This document shows, piece after piece, positions 6,680-12,901 of a DNA stretch of 13,938 nucleotides. The notes under the pieces were generated by a model that was not told the origin of the DNA, ran no database searches, and was given only the letters and a program-made list of their open reading frames with translations. Position 1 is the first letter of the stretch. Each line of letters starts with the position of its first letter. The DNA is from Methanobacteriota archaeon (lineage in GTDB: Archaea; Thermoplasmatota; Poseidoniia; Poseidoniales; Poseidoniaceae), in contig PAMN02000007.1 in NCBI GenBank assembly GCA_002707335.2, forward strand, positions 2,027-15,964. The letters are read 5' to 3'. A program made the position numbers and the translations under genes.

Positions 6680-9232
6680 ACTGCTCTCAGCCATAAGTAA
6701 CAATATTGGAAGCACAATAATGGATAGAACAAGAGAATAAGTTACAGTAAGTGCTGTGACTAACCCAAACTGTTGTACAACTGGCATTGGAGATAGTAGT
6801 AGAACCAAGAACCCTAGTGCAGTTGTTCCTGCTGAAAGAATAAGTGCAACCCCAGTTGTTGAGATAGTCTCTTCCAAAGCTTTCCAAATATCATCGGTTT
6901 TACTCCGTTCAGATTCAAATCTCCTCCACATATGAATAGCATAATCTATTCCTATTCCTAATGACAATGCTGTAACCATGATTGTTAGAACATTCCACTT
7001 TAGTGATAGCAAAACCATTGACCCTACTACCCACAATGTTGCTAAGACAACAGGAGTAAGGACTACTAGTGCTGGAACCATTCGCCTAGTTAGTATGAAC
7101 AATACAAGGAGAGAGACCACGAATGAAATCGCTGTTGTTGACAATTGTGAGGAATTTAGCCCGTCAAGAACTGTCTGCAGGGATACAAGATCACCGGTCA
7201 CGTGAATAACTGCAATACCAGACATTTCACCTCGCATTTTACCATCGTTAACCGATTCATCACCTAACTCATTTTCGAACCATTTCACTACACGACTACT
7301 TTCGGAAGAAGTAGATGCATCAACTTTAATTTCATTTCTCAGATGGATTATTTTTCCGTCATCCAAATGTACTGTGTTTGAGACTCTGTCAGCCCAAGAT
7401 AGACCCGAAAATGGATCTGCAACTGTTGTTTCAGTAGATAACTCGGAAAAGGCGCCACTAAGATCAAGTGACTGTCCGCCTGAACTTCTGAGGTCTTCAC
7501 CTACAATTACTAAGCCATATTTTTCACCAAATGATGTGTTATTATCAACAGCATCGTACAGTACCTTGTATGGTCCCTCATACGAAGGAGAAGAATCATA
7601 GGAACCTCCTCCCACTACATCATGATTAGTTGCTAAATCTTTGTGGAATCCTCTTAATTCGTTCAACAATGTAGAATCATCATTGATATCAGATTCACCC
7701 TCGGCAGGCTCCATTAGAACGTATACTAATTTCCAACCTGCACTTTCATAATTGTCTTCTAATTCTCCACGTACGTGCATTATCTCCATGTCGTTATTAA
7801 GGAAATCTGACAGGTCAAATTCGGTTTCTAATCCAATTGCACCTACGATTGACATTCCGGATATTATCAATGCAACAATGAATACTCCTGCTTGTTGCGT
7901 GCGTTGAACATCAACTAATTTTTTAGACAACTTAGGCATCCTAATTGGCTCTGATTTCTTGAATTTGCCGGGATTATCAAGGACAACATGAAGTGCTCCA
8001 ACAACTACTGTTGAATTAATGAATGCTGAAACAACACCCACTGAAAGTGCTACTCCAAAAGTTATTAGAGGCGGCAGAGGTGAGATTATATTCGCCATGA
8101 ATGCTGCTACCGTGGTTATAACAGCAAGCCCTAGGGGTGTTGACAACTTAGCACATGCAGCCAACCAAGCCTCTGAACTATCCTCAATTTCTGAGCGAAG
8201 TGAATTATATCTTCTTTGAAGGTGAATAGAATAATCAATTCCTAACCCGAGAACTAATGGGGCTACTGCTACTTCTAATGCAGTAAATCTTGCACCCATG
8301 AAATTAAGAATTCCATAAGTCCAAATCAATGCGAAGGATAAACCGACTAGTGGGAACACAACGCCTCTCGTGCTTCTGAAGGCTATCGCCAATAATGCAA
8401 CAACAACTAGTAAAGCAATTAGAATCAACGTTGCTAAGTTATCGAACGTACCTTCATCTATATCATATGAAATTAGATCTAGTGATGCTACACCGTAATT
8501 CAGCTCGGATTCATCACTCAATTCATTGAATAATTCTCGCAGTTGGTTTTGCTTTGTTTTTCTTTCATCATTACTAAGACTTGGGTCAATTTCTAGAATC
8601 CACAATGTCGATGTAGCGGAAACAATAGGTGAACCTTCATCACCGTTGGTTGATATCCAAAGGCAGATGTCATCCCCATCGAAGTCTTTGTTTAGCATTC
8701 CATCAAGAATGAACTCTGCAACTTCTCTTTGCTTTGAAATATCACCTGGGCAATCAGTTTCATTCAAATCTAGAACTAAATTCAACATTTCTTCCCATGA
8801 TGCAACATCTGAAAGTTTGGTTTTGTTTGCCTCTTCATCTAATGCTAATTGAAGAATGGAAGGCGCTGTAATAAAATTCAAGACCGCAGAATCTAACTTA
8901 TCACTTAGATTCTCCACTTCACTCAAGTGTTTATCCATCAATATTATATCGTCAATGTCTAAAATATTACTTCCGTCATCAGAAGTTACGTGGACAAATA
9001 ATGGTCTTGTTTCATTTGAAAAGTGTTCACTTATTCTTTCGTGTGCATCTGCTGATTCGGAGTCCGGCGCGAAATCAGCTAAATCCGTGTGGAAGGTAGG
9101 AGTGTTGAGTACGGTTAAATCAACTACCATAGCCACGGTAACTAACATTGAAACTATCAAAATAGGCCAAGAATATTTTTTAAAATTCGCAGACTGGCCG
9201 CGCAATTTATCATCAATAGCAGAGCCACTCAC
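6650..9232 (-). CDS. RND superfamily transporter (MMPL / HAE3-like)
   Basis: An 860-residue membrane protein with the internal duplication of RND permeases. TM1 is at about residues 20-42, an exterior domain at 43-262, and TM2-6 at about 263-430. TM7 is at about 442-464, a second exterior domain at about 465-694, and TM8-12 at about 695-850. Both halves carry the G-x-GIDY-x-IH motif (GLGIDYSIHLQRRY near residue 330, GIGIDYAIHMWRRFE near 760); the Asp pair is the expected proton relay. Length and layout fit archaeal MMPL/HAE3 exporters (COG1033-like), a group often associated with lipid or hydrophobic cargo; the substrate here is unknown. The start is a GTG without a strong SD, chosen because it gives a charged cytosolic N-terminus before TM1. 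It diverges from rpoL, and its 3' end overlaps the DUF2240 gene, so it is probably monocistronic. Confidence 0.88.
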   Translation of the reverse strand: MSGSAIDDKLRGQSANFKKYSWPILIVSMLVTVAMVVDLTVLNTPTFHTDLADFAPDSESADAHERISEHFSNETRPLFVHVTSDDGSNILDIDDIILMDKHLSEVENLSDKLDSAVLNFITAPSILQLALDEEANKTKLSDVASWEEMLNLVLDLNETDCPGDISKQREVAEFILDGMLNKDFDGDDICLWISTNGDEGSPIVSATSTLWILEIDPSLSNDERKTKQNQLRELFNELSDESELNYGVASLDLISYDIDEGTFDNLATLILIALLVVVALLAIAFRSTRGVVFPLVGLSFALIWTYGILNFMGARFTALEVAVAPLVLGLGIDYSIHLQRRYNSLRSEIEDSSEAWLAACAKLSTPLGLAVITTVAAFMANIISPLPPLITFGVALSVGVVSAFINSTVVVGALHVVLDNPGKFKKSEPIRMPKLSKKLVDVQRTQQAGVFIVALIISGMSIVGAIGLETEFDLSDFLNNDMEIMHVRGELEDNYESAGWKLVYVLMEPAEGESDINDDSTLLNELRGFHKDLATNHDVVGGGSYDSSPSYEGPYKVLYDAVDNNTSFGEKYGLVIVGEDLRSSGGQSLDLSGAFSELSTETTVADPFSGLSWADRVSNTVHLDDGKIIHLRNEIKVDASTSSESSRVVKWFENELGDESVNDGKMRGEMSGIAVIHVTGDLVSLQTVLDGLNSSQLSTTAISFVVSLLVLFILTRRMVPALVVLTPVVLATLWVVGSMVLLSLKWNVLTIMVTALSLGIGIDYAIHMWRRFESERSKTDDIWKALEETISTTGVALILSAGTTALGFLVLLLSPMPVVQQFGLVTALTVTYSLVLSIIVLPILLLMAESSSTSGQRIDD

Positions 9233-9350
9233 AGTTCTCGCTGATACAATTCACTAAAAAAGAGAGAAGGTTGTATTGATAAAAAAATGCTCTAAATTTA
9301 ATCAAAAATAACGAATCTGGAAGTTTTTGTCAAGCCAAAGGTTCTTCAAT
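9233..9350. promoter_or_regulatory. Divergent promoter region, transporter / rpoL
   Basis: This 118-bp AT-rich spacer holds two promoter-like elements. On the minus strand, TTTTTTTATCAAT (plus-strand 9275-9287) lies about 42-54 bases before the transporter GTG. On the plus strand, TTTAATCAAAAATA (9297-9310) begins 54 bases before the rpoL ATG. The latter shares 12 bases (TTTAATCAAAAA) with the region upstream of the RCC1 gene. A TATA role is inferred. Confidence 0.45.
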
Positions 9351-9635
9351 ATGAGGTTGGACGGCAGTTTGGTCGCTATGCCGGTTAAGGTGCTTGCAAA
9401 ATCAGACTCTGAACTAAGAGTTCGCTTCATTGGAGAATCACACACATCTCTTCAGATATTAAGAGAGAGACTAAACACTGACAAAGGTGTTGACTATGCT
9501 AACTACTTCCCTGGTCACCCTGATTTGGATGAGCCAGAATTTTTCATCAGAACAAATAAGGGCGTTGACCCCGCTGATTTGTTAAAGAAACTAATTGGTG
9601 ACATCACCGGTGATTTCACCAAGATGAAAATTTGA
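9351..9635 (+). CDS. rpoL: DNA-directed RNA polymerase subunit L (Rpo11)
   Basis: This is the archaeal RNA polymerase subunit L, counterpart of eukaryotic RPB11/AC19. It pairs with subunit D to form the alpha-like assembly platform. The family signature is clear: ESHTSLQILRERL (D/E-H-T-x-x-x-x-L-R), then VDYANYFPGHPDLDEPEFFIRT, matching the usual A-x-Y-x-x-x-HP...P-x-F-x-I-x-T, followed by a C-terminal helix. The ATG at 9351 gives 94 residues and has a weak AAAGG SD 9 bases upstream. The ATG at 9378 would give 85 residues beginning MPVKVLAKSDSEL, closer to the usual family N-terminus, and is a real alternative. A TTG at 9327 is unlikely. The gene is followed 13 bp later by truD and is probably cotranscribed with it. 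Confidence 0.92.
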   Translation: MRLDGSLVAMPVKVLAKSDSELRVRFIGESHTSLQILRERLNTDKGVDYANYFPGHPDLDEPEFFIRTNKGVDPADLLKKLIGDITGDFTKMKI

Positions 9636-9648
9636 GATGTGTTCTTGA

Positions 9649-11046
9649 ATGTCCAGTGATGACAAAATTGCTGAAGCAATTGGTTTAACTGGTTACGCAG
9701 TAGATTCCAAAGGAATTGGAGGAATACTAAAAGCAAGAGTTTCTGATTTCAGGGTTGATGAGATATCTTCGAAAATAAGCCTTGATCAAAAAGGCAGATT
9801 TACGGCAGCTAATGTAACTCTAACTAACTGGGAGACAAATAGATTCATTTCAAAACTTGCTAGAGCATGTGGCATATCAAGAAATAGAGTTTTCTTCGCC
9901 GGAACAAAAGACAAAAGAGCCGTCACAAAGCAAGTATTCATTATAGATGCACCACAAAAAAGAGTTGCTAATGTTAGCCTTTCGGATGTTGAAATTGAGA
10001 TTATTGGTAGAACTCACCAAAAACTAGGATTCGGAAACCACAAAGGAAACAGATTCACTATAATTGTCAGAGGATGCTGCAATGAAGACGGTTCTCCGAT
10101 GAGCGAAAGTGAAGCAATTGCAAGGATTCAACAAATTGAAGACAAAATGAAAGATGAATTAGGAGAAGGTATTTTTCCTAATTGGATTGGGCCTCAAAGA
10201 TTTGGCTCAGGAAGACCTGTCACACCAATAGTTGGAAGACATGTTGTAAATGGAAATTGGAAGTCTGCTGTGATGGACTATCTTTCTATGGAAGGCGAAG
10301 AAAATGATGAAGTTCAGGCATTTCGAAAACAAATTAGAGAAGAGGGCATAGATAGTATCGACATAGATTCCATCCCAAACTGGCTTGGATATGAGAGAGA
10401 CATTCTAACTCATTTGAGTAATAACACTGAGGATTGGATTGGAGCGTCCAAAAAACTTCCAAACAATCTCCAATTGATGACGGTACATTCTCTTCAGTCT
10501 GTGGTATTCAATAACACGTTGAAAAAACGTTTAGAAAAGAAAATACCAATTGCTATTCCGATTGAAGGAGATTTAGTTGGTCGAATAGATGACAATGGTC
10601 AACTAGAAACATCATCAATAGTTGGGGTTCAAGAAAGAACACTTAATCGAATCGAAAGAAATTGTAAATTAGGTAGACTCGCTGTAACTTCACAATTACC
10701 TGGTTCAGAATCTTCGCTGGCAAAAGGGAAAATTGCTAAACTAGAAAAAGAGGTAATCAAAGACATGGATCTTCATAAATCCGATTGGGTCATAAATGAC
10801 ATTAGTAGGTTGACAACAAAAGGCACAAGAAGGCCAACAATATCCAGATTCAGTGATTTCCAGTATGAATCTGTGCCAATCGCTTCTCTCGACATGTTAG
10901 AAGGAAAATGGTTAGAAGGCCCTAAGGATGGAGAAATGTGGCATCCTGAAGGAGCATGCATTAGATTTAGATTCACTCTCCCATCAGGAAGCTACGCAAC
11001 TACACTTCTTAGAGAATTTATGCGTGTGCCTTTGAACCAATTATGA
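9649..11046 (+). CDS. truD: tRNA pseudouridine synthase D
   Basis: A TruD/Pus7-family enzyme that isomerises uridine to pseudouridine in tRNA (U13 in bacterial tRNA-Glu; archaeal targets may differ). The catalytic aspartate is D88 in the motif FAGTKDKRAVTKQ. Other family landmarks are GNRFTIIVRG (from about residue 133), FPNWIGPQRFGSGRPVT (about 176-192), LQSVVFNNTLKKRL, and the C-terminal LPSGSYATTLLREF (about 444-457). The 465-residue length fits an archaeal TruD including its insertion domain, so it appears complete and active. The ATG is 13 bp after the rpoL stop with no strong SD, so reinitiation after rpoL is possible. Its stop is 1 bp from the stop of the convergent aEF-1beta gene. Confidence 0.93.
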   Translation: MSSDDKIAEAIGLTGYAVDSKGIGGILKARVSDFRVDEISSKISLDQKGRFTAANVTLTNWETNRFISKLARACGISRNRVFFAGTKDKRAVTKQVFIIDAPQKRVANVSLSDVEIEIIGRTHQKLGFGNHKGNRFTIIVRGCCNEDGSPMSESEAIARIQQIEDKMKDELGEGIFPNWIGPQRFGSGRPVTPIVGRHVVNGNWKSAVMDYLSMEGEENDEVQAFRKQIREEGIDSIDIDSIPNWLGYERDILTHLSNNTEDWIGASKKLPNNLQLMTVHSLQSVVFNNTLKKRLEKKIPIAIPIEGDLVGRIDDNGQLETSSIVGVQERTLNRIERNCKLGRLAVTSQLPGSESSLAKGKIAKLEKEVIKDMDLHKSDWVINDISRLTTKGTRRPTISRFSDFQYESVPIASLDMLEGKWLEGPKDGEMWHPEGACIRFRFTLPSGSYATTLLREFMRVPLNQL

Positions 11047-11047
11047 T

Positions 11048-11320
11048 TCAAAGAAGACCCATGGACAGAACTTCAATTTCTCCTGTTCCACGGATTACTC
11101 TCATGTTTTCTTCAAAAATATCTGATAGTCCAGAACCATCGTTCATTACAACATGAACTTGAATGAATTTTAATCCGAAAGCCAGAGGTTTAATTTCACA
11201 CAATTGTACATTGTAAACATCATCGTTAAGTGACTTGATTTGTTCTGAAATTTCCTCTGCTGAAACATCTTCAACATCTGAATCAGGCATTACTTTGTAA
11301 GTTATTGCTACCATACCCAT
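11048..11320 (-). CDS. ef1b: Translation elongation factor aEF-1beta
   Basis: The archaeal guanine nucleotide exchange factor for aEF-1alpha, replacing GDP by GTP so that the factor can carry aminoacyl-tRNA again. The 90 residues match the usual stand-alone archaeal EF-1beta: N-terminal MGMVAITYKVMPDS, helix EEISEQIKSL, the typical CEIKPLAFGLKFIQVHVVMND, and the C-terminal strand with GTGEIEVLSM. I chose the ATG at 11320 because AAGGAG lies 9 bases upstream. An ATG two codons later is possible; longer frames reaching 11416 would run into the Zn-ribbon gene. It sits 13 bp downstream of the Zn-ribbon gene, and its SD overlaps that gene's stop codon. The two small translation genes are therefore probably coupled. 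Confidence 0.93.
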   Translation of the reverse strand: MGMVAITYKVMPDSDVEDVSAEEISEQIKSLNDDVYNVQLCEIKPLAFGLKFIQVHVVMNDGSGLSDIFEENMRVIRGTGEIEVLSMGLL

Positions 11321-11329
11321 ATTTACACA

Positions 11330-11335
11330 CTCCTT
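11330..11335 (-). promoter_or_regulatory. Ribosome binding site of aEF-1beta
   Basis: The minus strand reads AAGGAG, 9 bases before the ATG at 11320. It overlaps the TAA of the Zn-ribbon gene (11336-11334), which points to translational coupling and fixes the start. Confidence 0.75.
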
Positions 11336-11498
11336 AAGGTCCTTGGAAACCACATGAACAAATATACGGCACGCCTTGATTTCTACATCTAGGACTTCTT
11401 CCGATAGGCTCGCCACAAGCGGGGCAAGGGAATGTTGTCGAACCCTTCTCTACGAGTGGGACTCCTGAAGCGGTACAAACGGTTGCTCTTTCTGCCAT
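11334..11498 (-). CDS. Small Zn-ribbon protein linked to translation (COG2888-like)
   Basis: A 54-residue archaeal zinc-finger protein similar to the COG2888 / HVO_2753 group, predicted to bind RNA and act in translation. The core CPACGEPIG (C25, C28), RCRNQGVPY and the ending CSCGFQGP are typical. It has only six cysteines (C8, C25, C28, C38, C47, C49). The first knuckle reads CTASG with Ser11, and the third has Ser35 before C38 (SPRC), where the family often has a second cysteine. One zinc site may therefore be lost or unusual. The start at 11498 follows GAGGTG by 5 bases; a longer in-frame start at 11525 is less likely. It is 58 bp after the OB-fold gene and just before aEF-1beta. Confidence 0.85.
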   Translation of the reverse strand: MAERATVCTASGVPLVEKGSTTFPCPACGEPIGRSPRCRNQGVPYICSCGFQGP

Positions 11499-11503
11499 AT
11501 CTA

Positions 11504-11509
11504 CACCTC
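11504..11509 (-). promoter_or_regulatory. Ribosome binding site of the Zn-ribbon gene
   Basis: The minus strand reads GAGGTG, a strong match to the anti-SD of 16S rRNA, 5 bases before the ATG at 11498. It decides between this start and the upstream one at 11525. Confidence 0.75.
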
Positions 11510-11556
11510 TGTGCATGCTCGGCACAACCTCTCCCTCTTTATCCTTGCGCGAGATT

Positions 11557-11934
11557 TTACCTATCTAAAATTCTGATTTTTCCTGATTTACCAGTCGATA
11601 CTACTAGCTCTCCGTCCCTTTGGCGACACCAGCCATTTTCTATTTTGATTATGTCTCCTACTCTTGTTGTTTCTATTTGATCGTCCCATAAAACAAGACC
11701 TACAATACCAGTTTCATCTCTGCCACATGCGGCAGCGACAGGCCCTGTATAGTTTGAAGTAGAAATTAATCTTCGAGGATATATTCTCAAGATTACCAGT
11801 TCTAAGTGCTTAACAATCATGTTAGGTCTAAGCGACTCAACCTTTTGTCTTGTGTTCATTTTTTCTTTGTCATTCTCGTTCCTTATTTGTGCGAGAATAG
11901 ATTTCTTGCTATTGTTGCTCGTGCTATTCGGCAT
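11557..11934 (-). CDS. Single OB-fold nucleic-acid-binding protein
   Basis: A 125-residue protein with a polar N-terminal arm of about 35 residues and one OB fold (about residues 36-125) resembling RPA/SOSS-B-type archaeal single-strand-binding proteins. The pattern G-D/R-x-ETG-x-x-x-L-x-LWDDQI, then VGDIIKIENGW and a GKSGKIRIL ending matches the OB-fold strand order of these families. Binding to single-stranded DNA or RNA is inferred from the fold; its neighbours (rlmE upstream, Zn-ribbon and aEF-1beta downstream) make RNA a possible target. The ATG at 11934 was chosen; a TTG at 11955 is an alternative. No SD is visible, and an AT-rich element (plus-strand 11957-11968) is centred about 28 bases upstream, so the gene may also have its own leaderless transcript. 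It is too short to be a full multi-OB replication protein A. Confidence 0.75.
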   Translation of the reverse strand: MPNSTSNNSKKSILAQIRNENDKEKMNTRQKVESLRPNMIVKHLELVILRIYPRRLISTSNYTGPVAAACGRDETGIVGLVLWDDQIETTRVGDIIKIENGWCRQRDGELVVSTGKSGKIRILDR

Positions 11935-11993
11935 ATCTAAATCGAAAGAATCCAAAGATTATCAAACCATTCTTGGGTCAGATAAATGTGAAA

Positions 11994-12731
11994 TTATTCC
12001 TTAGATTTACGTTTAACAACAAATGTAGATTTCGCTGGTTCTACTTCTTCATCAGGCATAAGGCCGCCCTCTCTTTCTTCCAATGCCCTTTCAAATGCTG
12101 GTTTGATTTTCCAATCAGGTCCTTTCTTAGGCGTATGATATTTACAGACCAAATAAACTTCAGAAGATGAATTTCTGCTAGCCATTGGTGAAAATCTTTT
12201 CACGAATTTGAAATGTGGTTTTACCAAATCAATCATCTCCTCAACTCCAACACCTTGGAATATTTTTGTGACAAAATGCCCACCATATTTCAAAATTGGA
12301 AGAGAGAAGTCGAATACTTCTGCTACAAGCATCAATGATACTGCTTGGTCAATATCCCATTTTCCAGTAATGTGAGGTGAAATATCAGATACAACTACAT
12401 CAATCACTTCCGTTTCTATGCTTTCTAGTACTGCTGATTGGGTGTGAGCGTCAGTTATGTCGCCAACAATAAGATTCGCACCTTCAACTGGAACACAAGA
12501 TTGTAAATCGACTCCTACGACTTTTCCGCTTTCACCTACCAGTTCTACGGCAACTTGAGCCCATCCTCCAGGGTGGCACCCTACATCCAAAACACTGTCA
12601 CCGGGGCTCACTAGTTTGTGTTTTTCTTGAATTTGCTTGAGTTTGAAAGCCGAACGTGCTCTGTAACCACTTGCCTTGGCTTGGCGACGCCAAGAATCTT
12701 GTTGATGATTCTGAACCCAGCGGTCTGCCAA
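11994..12731 (-). CDS. rlmE: rRNA uridine-2'-O-methyltransferase, RlmE/FtsJ family
   Basis: An S-adenosylmethionine-dependent RNA 2'-O-methyltransferase. In bacteria RlmE (RrmJ) methylates U2552 of 23S rRNA in the peptidyl transferase A-loop; the archaeal member is expected to act likewise, though a tRNA target as in Trm7 cannot be excluded. The SAM motif VLDVGCHPGGWAQV is at residues 47-60. The K-D-K-E catalytic tetrad is complete: K30 (SAFKL), D116 (SDISP), K156 (TKIF), E191 (SSSEVYLV). The same residues are K38/D124/K164/E199 in E. coli, a constant offset of eight. The N-terminus (DRWVQNHQQDSWRRQAK, then GYRARSAFKL) is family-typical. A charged tail of about 40 residues extends past the core; no TRAM domain is seen. 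The start is TTG, with GAGGGAG 4 bases upstream. It is the first gene of the minus-strand run ending in aEF-1beta. Confidence 0.93.
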   Translation of the reverse strand: MADRWVQNHQQDSWRRQAKASGYRARSAFKLKQIQEKHKLVSPGDSVLDVGCHPGGWAQVAVELVGESGKVVGVDLQSCVPVEGANLIVGDITDAHTQSAVLESIETEVIDVVVSDISPHITGKWDIDQAVSLMLVAEVFDFSLPILKYGGHFVTKIFQGVGVEEMIDLVKPHFKFVKRFSPMASRNSSSEVYLVCKYHTPKKGPDWKIKPAFERALEEREGGLMPDEEVEPAKSTFVVKRKSKE

Positions 12732-12735
12732 TTGA

Positions 12736-12742
12736 CTCCCTC
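12736..12742 (-). promoter_or_regulatory. Ribosome binding site of rlmE
   Basis: The minus strand reads GAGGGAG, 4 bases before the TTG at 12731-12729. It supports this unusual start codon, which also gives the N-terminus typical of the family. Confidence 0.65.
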
Positions 12743-12852
12743 AAACTCTCGTGAAAGTATCTCTATGATAACTTCATGGACAATTTAGATTTGTAGATAT
12801 CAAGAATATAATGCTTTTTAGAAAAAAGTTTTGGATTTTTTAATCAAAAACA

Positions 12853-12864
12853 CTATCATGATAG
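12853..12864. other. Perfect 12-bp palindrome, possible operator
   Basis: CTATCATGATAG is its own reverse complement. It lies just downstream of the promoter-like element at 12836-12850 and 37 bases before the RCC1 start codon, close to where transcription would begin. A dimeric repressor site is possible; the role is inferred from position only. Confidence 0.35.
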
Positions 12865-12885
12865 GGAGCAAAGAATATACTTTGT

Positions 12886-12892
12886 AAGGTGA
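12886..12892 (+). promoter_or_regulatory. Ribosome binding site of the RCC1-repeat gene
   Basis: AAGGTGA matches the archaeal SD and stands 9 bases before the ATG at 12902. Confidence 0.65.
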
Positions 12893-12901
12893 CCCATTAC
12901 C

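Larger units (their letters stand above)
12732..12901. promoter_or_regulatory. Divergent promoter region, rlmE / RCC1 gene
   Basis: A 170-bp AT-rich spacer between divergent genes. For the plus strand, TTTTTTAATCAAAAA (12836-12850) lies about 52-66 bases before the RCC1 ATG and shares its core with the rpoL upstream element. A perfect 12-bp palindrome (12853-12864) follows, then an SD at 12886-12892. For rlmE, the minus strand holds an AT-rich stretch around 12805-12815 about 75-85 bases upstream of the TTG. No RNA gene or terminator is visible. Confidence 0.45.

Noticed and set aside
9603..9614. 12-bp palindrome ATCACCGGTGAT
   Set aside because: It lies inside the rpoL coding region, encoding conserved-looking C-terminal residues, with no T-run or promoter nearby. 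Probably a coincidence of codons.
11321..11416. Longer aEF-1beta reading frame starting at 11416
   Set aside because: It would overlap the Zn-ribbon gene and ignore a strong SD placed for the ATG at 11320. The standard family length fits the shorter form.
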